The notes under the pieces: generated by a model
What the model was told of the DNA's origin: nothing
Databases searched by the model: none
What the model saw: only the letters and a program-made list of their open reading frames with translations
Program-made: the position numbers and the translations under genes
Assembly (NCBI GenBank): GCA_027924585.1
Contig: BSBM01000200.1
Span: 3,690,427-3,754,426, forward strand
Reading direction: 5' to 3'
DNA: 64,000 nucleotides
Source of the DNA: Larix kaempferi
Taxonomy: Eukaryota; Streptophyta; Pinopsida; Pinales; Pinaceae
Shown: positions 52,031-64,000 of the stretch, in pieces
How positions within the stretch are numbered: the stretch's first letter is position 1
Layout of the letters: every line of letters starts with the position of its first letter

Positions 52031-52627
52031 CTTTATGTAGTCTGCACATGCGCAAACTATGCACATTCTACGTAATAACGACTTTCTATAGTTTGCGCAT
52101 GCGTCCAGAAATAAGAAAAGCTTACTTCCCCCCGTTTTTTAAAAACCCAACTTCTAGAAGGTTTACATGATTTCTTAAAAACAACGAATTTTTAGAAAAT
52201 GTGATTTATTTCATAAATGGAATCAACAAAGTATGCACATTCTACATCATATCGACTTTCTATAGTTTGCGCATGCATCTGGAAATAAGAAAAGCTTACA
52301 TCCCCCCATTTTTTAAAATCACAACTTCTAGAAGGTTTACATGATTTCTTAAAGAACATGAGTTTTTAGAAAATGTGATTTATTTCATAAATGGAATCAA
52401 CAAAGTATGCACATTCTACGTCATATCGACTTTCTATAGTTTGCTTATGCGTCTGGAAATAAGAAAAGCTTACTTCCCCCCATTTTTTAAAATGAGAACT
52501 TCTAGAAGGTTTACATGATTTCTTAAAGAACATGAGTTTTTAGAAAATGTGATTTATTTCATAAATGGAATCAACAAAGTATGCACATTCTATGTCATAA
52601 CGACTTTCGATAATTTGCGCATGCGCA

Positions 52628-52679
52628 AACTATGCACATTCTACATAATAACGAACTATGCACATTCTACGTAATAACG
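52628..52679 (+). repeat. 26-bp partial module duplication
   Basis: AACTATGCACATTCTAC followed by ATAATAACG (52628-52653) is repeated at once as AACTATGCACATTCTAC followed by GTAATAACG (52654-52679). Half a module is thus doubled inside a 225-bp-type monomer, an intermediate between the two- and three-module forms. Confidence 0.9.
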
Positions 52680-52973
52680 ACTTTCTATACTTTGTGCATG
52701 CGTCCGGAAATAAAAAAGCTTACTTGCCCCCCTTTTTTTAAATTCACAGCTTCTAGAAGGTTTACATGATTTCTTAAAAAACATGAGTTTTTAGAAAATA
52801 TGATTTATTTCATAAATGGAATCAACAAAGTATGCACATTCTACGTCATAACGACTTTCTATAGTTTGCGCATGCGTCCAGAAATAAGAAAAGCTTAATT
52901 CCCCCCGTTTTTTAAAATCACAACTTCTAAAATGTTTACATGATTTCTTAAAAAACACGAGTTTTTAGAAAAT

Positions 52974-55690
52974 GTGATTTATTTCATAAATGGAATCAAC
53001 AAAGTATGCACATTCTATGTCATAACGACTTTCTGTAGTCTGTGCATGCGCAATCTATGCACATTCTACGTAATAACGACTTTCTATAGTTTGCGCATGC
53101 GTCCGGAAATAAGAAAAGCTTACTCCCCCCCGTTTTTTAAAATCACAACTTCTAGAAGGTTTACATGATTTCTTAAAAAACACGAGTTTTTAGAAAATGT
53201 GATTTATTTTATAAATGGAATCAACAAAGTATGCACATTCTACGTCATAACGACTTTCTATAGTTTTCGCATGCGTCCGGAAATAAGAAAAGCTTACTTC
53301 CCCAAGTTTTTTAAAATCACAACTTCTAGAATGTTTACATGATTTCTTAAAAAACATGAGTTTTAGAAAATGTGATTTATTTCATAAATGGAATCAACAA
53401 AGTATGCACATTCTATGTCATAACGACTTTCGATAGTTTGCGCATGCTTCCGGAAATAAGAAAAGCTTACTTCCCCCCGTTTTTTAAAATCACAACTTCT
53501 AGAAGGTTTACATGATTTCTTAAAAAACATGAGTTCTTAGAAAATGTGATTTATTTCGTAAATGGAATCGACAAACTATGCACATTTTATGTCATAACGA
53601 CTTTCGATAGTTTGCGCATGCGCAAACTATGCACATTCTACGTAATAACGACCCTCTATAGTCTGCGCATGCGTCCGGAAATAAGAAAAGCTTACTTGCC
53701 CCCGTTTTTTAAAATCACAACTTCTAGAAGGTTTACATAATTTGTTAGAAAACACGAATTTTTAAAAATGTGATTTATTTCATCAATACAATCAACAAAG
53801 TATGCACATTCTATGTCATAACGACATCCTATAGTCTGCGCATGCGCAGACTATGCACATTCTACGTAATAACGACTTTCTATAGTTTGGGCATGCGTCA
53901 GGAAATAAGAAAAGCTTACATTCCCCCTTTTTTTAAATTCACAGCTTCTAGAAGGTTTACATGATTTCTTAAAGAACATGAGTTTTTAGAAAATGTGATT
54001 TATTTCATAAATGGAATCAACACAGTATGCACATTCTATGTCATAACGACTTTCTGTAGTTTGCTCATGCGCAAACTATGCACATTCTACGTAATAACGA
54101 GTTTCTATACTTTGCGCATGCGTCCGGAAATAAGAAAAGCTTACTTTCCCCCTTTTTATAAATTCACAGCTTCTAGAAGGCTTACATGATTTCTTAAAGA
54201 ACATGAGTTTTTAGAAAATGTGATTTATTTCATAAATGGAATCAACAAAGTATGTACATTCTATGTCATAACGACTTTCGATAATTTGCGCATGCGCAAA
54301 CTATGCACATTCTACGTAATAACGACTTTCTATACTTTGTGCATGCGTCCGGAAATAAGAAAAGCTTACTCCCCCCCGTTTTTTAAAATCACAACTTCTA
54401 GAAAGTTTACATGATTTCTTAAAAAACACGAGTTTTTAGAAAATATGATTTATTTCATAAATGGAATCAACAAAGTATGCACATTCTATGTCATAACGAC
54501 TTTCTGTAGTCTGTGCATGCGCAATCTATGCACATTCTACGTAATAACAACTTTCTATAGTTTGCGCATGCGTCCGGAAATAAGAAAAGCTTACTCCCCC
54601 CCATTTTTTAAAATCACAACTTCTAGAAGGTTTACATGATTTCTTAAAAAACACGAGTTTTTAGAAAATGTGATTTATTTCAAAAATGGAATCAACAAAG
54701 TATGCACATTCTACGTCATAACGACTTTCTATAGTTTTTGCATGCGTCCGGAAATAAGAAAAGCTTACTTCCCCAAGTTTTTTAAAATCACAACTTCTAG
54801 AATGTTTACATGATTTCTTAAAAAACACGAGTTTTTAGAAAATGTGATTTATTTCATAAATGGAATCAACAAACTATGCACATTCTATGTCATAACGACT
54901 TTCGATAGTTTGCGCATGCTTCCAGAAATAAGAAAAGCTTACTTCCCCCCGTTTTTTAAAATCACAACTTCTAGAAGGTTTACATCATTTCTTAAAAAAC
55001 ATGAGTTCTTAGAAAATGTGATTTATTTCGTAAATGGAATCGACAAACTATGCACATTTTATGTAATAACGACTTTCGATAGTTTGCGCATGCGCAAACT
55101 ATGCACATTCTACGTAATAACGACCCTCTATAGTCTGCGCATGCGTCCGGAAATATGAAAAGCTTACTTGCCCCTGTTTTTTAAAATCACAACTTCTAGA
55201 AGGTTTACATAATTTCTTAGAAAACACGAGTTTTTAAAAAATGTGATTTATTTCATAAATAGAATCAACAAAGTATGCACATTCTATGTCATAACGACAT
55301 CCTATAGTCTGCGCATGCGCAAACTATGCACATTCTATGTAATAACGACTTTCTATAGTTTGGGCATGCGTCAGGAAATAAGAAAAGCTTACTTTCCCCC
55401 TTTTTTTAAATTCACAGCTTCTAGAAGGTTTACATGATTTCTTAAAGAACATGAGTTTTTAGAAAATGTGATTTATTTCATCAATGGAATCAACACAGTA
55501 TGCACATTCTATGTCATAAAGACTTTCTGTAGTTTGCGCATGCGCAAACTATGCACATTCTACGTAATAACGAGTTTCTATACTTTGCGCATGTGTCCGG
55601 AAATAAGACAAGCTTACTTTCCCTCTTTTTATAAATTCACAGCTTCTAGAAGGTTTAAATGATTTCTTAAAGAACATGAGTTTTTAGAAA
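52974..55690 (+). repeat. Tandem duplication with about 1,472-bp displacement
   Basis: Monomers at 52974, 53770 and 53995 recur at 54445, 55243 and 55468 (displacement 1,471-1,473 bp). The 174-bp monomers with CCCCAAGTTTTTTAAAATC and the GGAATCGACAAAC monomer are repeated in the same order. Copy 2 has more private substitutions than the 2,545-bp duplication, so this event is older. Confidence 0.85.
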
Positions 55691-58600
55691 ATGTGATTTA
55701 TTTCATAAATTGAATCAACAAAGTATGCACATTCTATGTCATATACACTTTCTATAGTCTGCACATGCGCAAACTATGCACATTCAACATCATAACGACT
55801 TTCTATAGTTTGCGCATGCGTCCGGAAATAAGAAAAGCTTACTTCCCCCCGTATTTTAAAATCACAACTTCTAGAATGTTTACATGGTTTCTTAAAAAAC
55901 ACGAGTTTTTAGAAAATGTGATTTATCTCATAAATTGAATCAACAAAGTATGCACATTCTATGTCAGAACGACTTTTTGTAGTTTGCGCATGCGCAAAGT
56001 ATCCACATCCTACGTAATAACGACTTTCTATACTTTGCGCATGCGTCCGGAAATAAGAAAAGCTTACTTTCCCCCTTTTTATAAATTCACAGCTTCTAGA
56101 AGGTTTACATGATTTCTTAAAGAACATGAGTTTTAAGAAAATGTGATTTATTTCATAAATGGAATCAACAAAGTATGCACATTCTATGTCATAACGACTT
56201 TCTGTAGTTTCCGCATGCGCAAACTATGCACATTCAACGTAATAATGACTTTCTATAGTTTGTGCATGCGTCCGGAAATAAGAAAAGCTTACTTCCCCCC
56301 GTTTTTTAAAATCAAAACTTCTAGAAGGTTTACATGATTTCGTAAAAAACAAGAGTTTTTAGAAAATGTGATTTATTTCATAAATGGAATCAACAAAGTA
56401 TGTACATTGTACGTCATAACGACTTTCTATAGTTTGCGCATGCGTCCGGAAATAAGAAAAGCTTACTTCCTCCCATTTTTTAAAATCACAACTTCTAGAA
56501 GGTTTACATGATTTCTTACAAAACACGAGTTTTTAGAAAATGTGATTTATTTCATAAATGGAATCAACAAAGTATGCACATTGTATGTCATAATCACTTT
56601 TTGTAGTTTGCGCATGCGCAAACTATGCACATTCTACGTAATAACGACTTTCTATACTTTGCGCATGCTTCCGGAAATAAGAAAAGCTTACTTCCCCCCT
56701 TTTTTTTTAATTCGAAGCTTCTAGAAAGTTTACATAATTTCTTAAAAAACACGAGTTTTTAGAAAATGTGATTTATTTCATAAATGGAATCAACAAAGTA
56801 TGCACATTGTATGTCATAACGACTTTCTGTAGTCTGCGCATGCGCAATCTATGCACATTCTACCTAATAACGAGTTTCTATAGTTTGCGCATGCGTCCGG
56901 AAATAAGAAAAGCTTGCTTCCCCCCATTTTTTAAAATCACAACTTCTAGAAGGTTTACATGATTTCTTAAAAAACACGAGTTTTTAGAAAATGTGATTTA
57001 TTTCGTAAATGGAATCAACAAAGTATGCACATTCTATGTCATAACGACTTTCGATAGTTTGCGCATGCGCAAACTATGCACATTCTACGTAATAACGACT
57101 TTCTATACTTTGCGCATGCATCCGGAAATAAGAAAAGCTTACTTCCCCCCTTTTTTTAAATTCGAAGCTTCTAGAAGGTTTACATGATTTCTTGAAGAAC
57201 ACGAGTTTTTAGAAAATGTGATTTATTTCATAAATGTAATCAACAAGGTATGCACATTCTATGTCATAACGACTTTATGAAGTCTGCGCATGCGCAAACT
57301 ATGTACATTCTATGTAATAAAGACTTTCTATAGTTTGCGCATGCGTCCGGAAAAAAGAAAAGCTTACTTCCCCCCGTTTTTTAAAATACAACTTCTAGAA
57401 GGCTTACATGATTTCTTAAAGAACACGAGTTTTTAGAAAATGTGATTTATTTCATAAATGGAATCAACAAAGTATGCACATTCTATGTCATAACGACTTT
57501 CTGTAGTCTGCGCATGCGCAAACTATGCACATTCTACGTAATAACGACTTTCTATAGTTTGCGCATGCGTCCAGAAATAAGAAAAGCTTACTTCCCCCCG
57601 TTTTTTGAAATCACAACTTCTAGAAGGTTTACATGATTTCTTAGAAAACACGAGTTTTTAAAAAATGTGATTTATTTCATAAATGGATATCAACAAACTA
57701 TGCACATTCTATGTCATAACGACTTTCGATAGTTTGTGCATGCGCAAACTATGCACATTCTACGTAATAACGACTTTCTATACTTTGCGCATGCATTCGG
57801 AAATAAGAAAAAGCTTACTTCCCCCCTTTCTTTAAATTCGAAGCTTCTAGAAGGTATACATGATTTCTTAAAGAACACGAGTTTTTAGAAAATGTGATTT
57901 ATTTCATAAATGGAATCAACAAGGTATGCACATTCTATGTCATAACGACTTTCTGAAGTCTGCGCATGCGCCAAACTATGTACATTCTATGTAATAAAGA
58001 CTTTCTATAGTTTGCGCATGCGTCTGGAAATAAAAAAAGCTTACTTCCCCACGTTTTTTAAAATACAACTTCTAGAAGGTTTACATGATTTCTTAAAGAA
58101 CACGAGTTTTTAGAAAATGTGATTTATTTCATAAATGGAATCAACAAAGTATGCACATTCTATGTCATAACGACTTTCGATAGTTTGCGCATGTGCAAAC
58201 TATGCACATTTTTACGTAATAACGACTTTCTATAGTTTGGGCATGCGTCCGAAATAAGAAAAGCTTACTTCCCCCCTTTTTTTAAATTCACAGCTTCTAG
58301 AAGGCTTACATGATTTCTTAAAGAACATGAGTTTTTTGAAAATGTGATTTATTTCATAAATGGAATCAACAAAGTATGCACATTCTATGTCATAACGACT
58401 TTCCGTAGTCTGTGCATGCGCAAACTATGCACATTCTACGTAATAACGACTCTCTATAGTTTGCACATGCGTCCAGAAATAAGAAAAGCTTACCTCCCCC
58501 CCGTTTTTTAAAATCACAACTTCTCGAAGGTTTACCTGATTTCTTAGAAAACACGAGTTTTTAAAAAATGTGATTTATTTCATAAATGGAATTAACAAAG

Positions 58601-59492
58601 TATGCACGTTCTATGTCATAACGACTTTCTGTAGTCAGCGCATGTGCAAACTTTTCACATTCTACATAATAACGTACTTTTTTATAGTTTGCGCATGCAT
58701 CCGGAAATAAGAAAAGCTTACTTCCCCCCGTTTTTTAAAATCACAACTTCTAGAAGGTTTACATGATTTCTTAAAAAACACGAGTTTTTAGAAAATGTGA
58801 TTTATTTCGTAAATGGAATCAACAGAGTATGCGCATTCTATGTCATAAGATCTTTCGATAGTTTGCGCATGCGCAAACTATGCACATTCTACGTAATAAC
58901 GACTTTCTATACTTTGCGCATGCGTCCGGAAATAAGAAAAGCTTACTTCCCCCGTTTTTTTAAATTCACAGCTTCTAGAAGGTTTACATGATTTCTTAAA
59001 AAACACGAGTTTTTAAAAAAATGTGATATATTTGATAAATGGAATCAACAAAGTATGCATATTCTATGTCATAACGACTTTCTGTAGTCTGCGCATGCCC
59101 AAACTATGCACATTCTACGTAATAACGACTTTCTATAGATTGCGCATGCGTCCAGAAATAAGAAAAGCTTACTTCCGCGCATTTTTTAAAATCAGAACTT
59201 CTAGAAGGTTTACATGATTTCTTAAAAAACACGAGTTTTTAGAAAATGTGATTTATTTCGTAAATGGAATCAACAAAGTATGCACATTCTATGTCATAAC
59301 GACTTTCTGTAGTCTGCGCATGTGCAATCTATGCACATTCTACGTAATAACGACTTTTCTATAGTTTGCGCATGCGTCCGGAAATAAGAAAAGCTTACTC
59401 CCCCCCGTTTTTAAAATCACAACTTCTAGGAAGGTTTACATGATTTCTTAAAAAACATGAGTTTTTAGAAAATGTGATTTATTTCGTAGATG

Positions 59493-59497
59493 GGAAT
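59493..59497. repeat. Target-site duplication GGAAT, left copy
   Basis: GGAAT of the satellite word ATGGAATCAAC is present at both ends of the 59,498-60,235 insertion (right copy 60236-60240). In an uninterrupted monomer it occurs once here. Confidence 0.8.
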
Positions 59498-60235
59498 TGT
59501 TCGGATATCCACATCATCTTTTTCAGTATCTTGCATGCAATTAGGGTTTGCATGCAAATTCTAGGGTTTGCATGCACTTTGCATGCATCCCAGTCACTAG
59601 GTTGATGCCTCCAGCACCTTAGCCACCTCTTTCTAGCACCCGGGAGCCACTTACTTCAGTTCTTTAGCCCTCCTAGTCTGAAAGGCGCCCACTTCTCACC
59701 TACTACCAGAGAAGGGCGCACTTTCTCACCTACCACTGCAGTTCCACTTCAGTTACATTCAGTTAGCTCTCATTCTCCTTGATTTGAGGCTAGTTTCACT
59801 CCCGACGGACTGTTTCACTTCCGTTGGACCTCCAGATTGACTAGATGACTTGTTCTGACTTCAGTTAGCCTCCCATGCGCCCCCCACTGAGCTCCTTCCC
59901 TTAATCAGTGCTACACACTTCAGTTACACTTGTTACACTCAGTTAGACTCAGATTGACACCTGGATGACTGGTTCTTGTGCATTGATGAGCACCACCGAT
60001 TGATGATGAGGACTCCTAGTTGGAGTCAAGCTACTCCATTTAGTGATGTCGAATGGCCTACTTAGTCAATTCGAAATTGCTCACTCACATGAGTCGTATT
60101 CTATTGTAATTCATTCACCCTTTCTGGGATATTTAGCACTGTTGCATGTTTTGCACAGTTTTACACCATATTTTCTATATTCATCTGTTGTGATTGATTT
60201 ACTTGTTCATTAGATCTGCTGTGACTAATTTTATA
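59498..60235. mobile_element. 738-bp non-coding insertion, possible solo LTR or short non-autonomous element
   Basis: Sequence unrelated to the satellite, starting TGTTCGGATATCC and ending CTAATTTTATA, flanked by GGAAT on each side. The 5-bp target duplication and the TG start fit an LTR-retrotransposon insertion reduced to one LTR, but the right end is not CA and no inverted terminal repeat is visible. It contains short internal repeats: AGGGTTTGCATGCA twice near 59,542-59,575, two GCGC-ACTTCTCACCTAC words near 59,690-59,745, and repeated CTTCAGTTACA and CAGATTGAC words. No domain-bearing frame. It does not match the copia LTRs in this window. Confidence 0.65.
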
Positions 60236-63200
60236 GGAATCAACAAACTATGCACATTCTATGTCATAACGACTTTCCATAGTTTGCGCATGCACAAACT
60301 ATGCACATTCTACGTAATAACGACTTTTCTATACTTTGCGCATGCGTCCGGAAATAAGAAAAGCTTACTTCCCCCTTTTTTTTAAATTCACAGCTTCTAG
60401 AATGTTTACATGATTTCTTAAAAAACATGAGTTTTTTAGAAAATGTGATTTATTTCATAAATGGAATCAACAAATTATGCACATTCTACGTTAATAACGA
60501 CTTTCTATACTTTGCGCATGCGTCCCGGAAATAAGAAAAGCTTACTTCCCCCCGTTTTTTAAATCACATCTTCTAGAAGGTTTACACGATTTCTTAAAAA
60601 ACACGAGTTTTTAGAAAATGTGATTTATTTCATAAATGGAATCAACAAATTATGCACATTCTACGTCATAACGACTTTCTATAGTTTTGCGCATGCGTCC
60701 GGAAATAATAAAAGCTTACTTCCCCCCGTTTTTTAAAATCATAACTTATAGAAGGTTTATATGATTACTTAAAAAATACAAGTTTTTAGTAAAATGTTTT
60801 TTATTTTCATAAATGGAATCAACAAAGTATGCACATTCTACGTCATAACGACTTTCTATAGTTTGCGCATGCGTCCGGAAATAAGAAAAGCTTACTTCCC
60901 CCCGTTTTTAAAATCACAGCTTCCAGAAGGTTTACATGATTTCTTAAAAAAACACGAGTTTTTAGAAAATGTGATTTATTTCATAAATGGAATCAACAAA
61001 GTAAGCACATTCTACGTCATAACGACTTTCGATAGTTTGTGCATGCGCAAACTATGCACATTTTACGTAATAACGACTTTCTATACTTTGCGCATGCATC
61101 TGGAAATAAGAAAAGCTTACTTCCCCCCCTTTTTTTAAATTCACGGCTTCTAAAAGGTTTACATGATTTCTTAAAGAACACGAGTTTTTAGAAAATGTGA
61201 TTTATTTCATAAATGGAATCAACAAAGTATGCACATTCTATGTCATAACGACTTTCTGTAGTCTGCGCATGCGCAAACTATGCACATTCTACGTAATAAC
61301 GACTTTCTATAGTTTGCGCATGCATCCGGAAATAAGAAAAGCTTACTTCCCCCCGTTTTTTTAAAATCACAGCTTCTAGAAGGTTTACATGATTTCTTAA
61401 AAAACATGAGTTTTTAGAAAATGTGATTTATTTCATAAATGCAATCAACAAAGTATGCACATTCTATGTCATAACAACTTTCTATAGTTTGCGCTTACGT
61501 CCGGGAAATAAGAAAAGCTTACTTCCCCCCTTTTTTTAAATTCACGGCTTCTAAAAGGTTTACATGATTTCTTAAAGAACACGAGTTTGTAGAAAATGTG
61601 ATTTATTTCATAAATGGAATCAACAAAGTATGCACATTCTATGTCCATAACGACTTTCTGTAGTCTGCGCATCCGCAAACTATGCACATTCTACGTAATA
61701 ACGACCTTCTATAGTTTGCGCATGCATCCGGAATAAGAAAATCTTACTTCCCCACGTTTTTTAAAATCACAGCTTCTAGAAGGTTTACATGATTTCTTAA
61801 AAACACGAGTTTTTAGAAATGTGATTTATTTCATAAATGCAATTAACAAAGTATGCACATTCTATGTCATAACAACTTTCTATAGTTTGCGCTTACGTCC
61901 GGAAATAAGAAAAGGCTTACTTCCCCCCGTTTTTTAAAATCACGGCTTCTAGAAGGTTTACATGATTTCTTAAAAAACACGAGTTTTTAGAAAATGTGAT
62001 TTATTTCATAAAGGCAATCAACAAAGTATGCACATTCTACGTCAGAACAACTTTCTATAGTTTGCGCATGCGTCCGGATATAATAAAAGCTTACTTTCCC
62101 CCGTTTTTTTAAAATCACAATTTCTAGAAGGGTTTACATGATTTCTTAAAAAATACAAGTTTTTAGAAAATGTGATTTATTTCATAAATGGAATCAACAA
62201 AGTATGCACATTCTACGTCATAATGACTTTCCTATAGTTTGCTGCATGGCGTCTGGAAATAAGAAAAGCATAATTCCCCCCGTTTTTTAAAATCACAGCT
62301 TCCAGAAGGTTTACATGATTTCTTTAAAAAACATGAGCTTCTAGAAAATGTGATTTATTTCATAATGGAATCAACAAAGTATGCACATTCTATGTCATAA
62401 CGACTTTCTGTAGTTTGTGCATGCACAAACTATGCACATTCTACATAATAATGACTTTCTATTGTTTGCGCATGCATCCGTAAAAGAGAAAAGCTTACTT
62501 CCCCCCGTTTTTTAAAATCACAACTTCTAGAAGGTTTACATGATTTCTTAAAAAACATGAGTTTTTCGAAAATGTGATTTATTTCATAAATGGAATCAAT
62601 AAAGTATGCACATTCTACGTAATAACGACTTTCTATAGTTTGCGAATGGGTCCGGAAAAAAGAAAAGCTTACGTCCCCCGATTTTTTTAATATCACAGCT
62701 TCTACAAGGTTTTACATTATTTCTTAAAAAAACATGAGTTTTAAGAAAATGTGATTTATTTCATCAATGGAATCAACAAAGTATGCACATTCTACCGTAA
62801 AAAATGAATTTCTATAGTTTGCGGATGCGTCCGGAAATAAGAAAAGCTTACTTCTTCCCCGTTTTTTAAAATCACAGCTTCTAGAAGGTTTACATGATTT
62901 CTTAAAAAACACGAGTTTTTAGAAAATATGATTTATTTCATAAATGGAATCAAAAAATTATGCACATTCTACGTCATAATGACTTTTCTATAGTTTGCGC
63001 ATGCGTCCGGAAATAAGAAAAGCTTACTTCCCCCCGTTTTTTAAAATCACAGCTTCTAGAAGGTTACATGATTTCTTAAAGAAACACGAGTTTTTTTGAA
63101 AATGTGATTTATTTCGTAAATGCTATCAACCAAAGTATGCATGTTCTATGTCATAATGACTTTCTATAGTTTTTGCATGCGCAAACTATGCACATTCTAC

Positions 63201-64000
63201 GTAATAACGACTTTCTATAGTTTGCGCATGCGTTTGGAAATAAGAGAAGCTTATTTCCCCCCGTTTTTTAAAATAGCACATTCTAGAAGGTTTACATGAT
63301 TTTCTCAAAAAAGACGAGTTTTTAGAAAATGTGATTTATTTCGTAAATGGAATCAACAATGTATGCACATTCTATGTCATAACGACTTTCGATAGTTTGC
63401 GCATGCGCAAACTATGCACATTCTATGTAATAACGACTTTCTATACTTTGCACATGCGTCCGGAAAAAAGAAAAGCTTACTTCCCCCCTTTTTTTAAATT
63501 CATAGCTTCTAGAAGGTTTACATGATTTCTTAAAAAACACGATTTTTTAGAAAATGTGATTTATTTCATAAATGGAATCAACAAAGTATGCACATTCTAT
63601 GTCATAACGACTTTCTGTAGTTTGCGAATTCGCAAACTATGCACATTCTATGTAATAACGAATTTCTATAGTTTGCGCATGCGTCTGGAAATAAGAAAAG
63701 CTTACTTCCCCCCGTTTTTTAAAATCACAACTTCTAGAAGGTTTACATGATTTCTTAAAAAACACGAGTTTTTAGAAAATGTGATTTATTTCGTAAATGG
63801 AATCAACAAAGTATGCACATTCTATGTCATATTGACTTTCGATAGTTTGCGCATGCGCAAACGATGCACATTCTACGTAATAACGACTTTCTATACTTTG
63901 CGTATGTGTCCGGATATAAGAAAAGCTTACTTCCCCTCTTTTTTTAAATTCACAGCTTCTAGAAGGTTTACATGATTTCTTCAAAAACATGAGTTTTTAG
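60236..64000 (+). repeat. Satellite array, block 3
   Basis: The same satellite in the same orientation, resuming with GGAATCAACAAAC in register after the insertion. About 18 monomers. From 60.2 to about 63.3 kb nearly every monomer has one or more single-base indels, for example ACGTTAATAACG, CGTCCCGGAA, TGTCCATAACG, TCCGGAATAAG and GCTGCATGGCG. From 63,331 to the end the monomers again have exact lengths. No genes are seen. The array runs off the right edge of the window. Confidence 0.95.

Larger units (their letters stand above)
27836..59497 (+). repeat. Satellite array, block 2 (225/174-bp monomers)
   Basis: Continues the same head-to-tail array on the far side of the retrotransposon in the same orientation and in exact register: AAGCTTA before the element plus CTTCCCCCCG after it rebuild an uninterrupted monomer. 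About 150 monomers, with several internal duplications listed separately. No genes are seen. Monomers stay in exact multiples of the unit length up to about 57.6 kb, after which single-base indels become common. Confidence 0.97.

Noticed and set aside
27836-59497. Inverted satellite segments
   Set aside because: Monomers keep the same orientation wherever I checked, across both insertions; no inversion junction was found.
59498-60235. Second insertion as a copy of the same copia LTR
   Set aside because: Its sequence and ends (TGTTCGG...TTTTATA) do not match the 608-bp LTR (TGTTGATG...TTTAACA in element orientation).

Overview
The window looks like nuclear DNA of a land plant. The best evidence is a Ty1/copia LTR retrotransposon whose primer-binding site is complementary to the 3' end of plant initiator-methionine tRNA, sitting inside a very long head-to-tail satellite. 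I recognise no host protein-coding gene, rRNA or tRNA gene. Species cannot be named from the sequence alone.

Layout: (1) 1-20,490, satellite; (2) 20,491-27,835, one minus-strand copia element about 7.34 kb long, with an outer-truncated 3' LTR, polypurine tract, a 1.5-kb non-coding 3' region made largely of minisatellites, a gag-pol reading frame broken by one in-frame stop, a leader, PBS and full 608-bp 5' LTR; (3) 27,836-59,497, satellite; (4) 59,498-60,235, a 738-bp non-coding insertion flanked by the 5-bp direct repeat GGAAT; (5) 60,236-64,000, satellite.

The satellite fills about 56 kb, roughly 260-270 monomers, all in one orientation. Monomers come in two main lengths, 225 bp and 174 bp, differing by one copy of an internal 51-bp module; one 276-bp monomer carries three modules. 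Three 225-bp classes (here A, A' and B) and one 174-bp class (C) recur, and the order A'-B-A-C (849 bp) is seen repeatedly. Above this lie segmental duplications, including an almost perfect 2,545-bp tandem duplication and blocks repeated about 13-14 kb away. B-type monomers have a perfect 24-bp palindrome with an alternating purine-pyrimidine core at the junction of the two modules, and nearly every monomer has a TTCTAGAA dyad that matches the core of a plant heat-shock element.

The many 64-codon open frames in the array are by-products of the repeat: all module lengths are multiples of three and the frames open with GTG. They are not reported as genes. The tract 57.69-63.32 kb is unusual for its many single-base insertions and deletions, which points to poor consensus quality or to a less homogenised part of the array. 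Centromeric function is plausible but is inference only.
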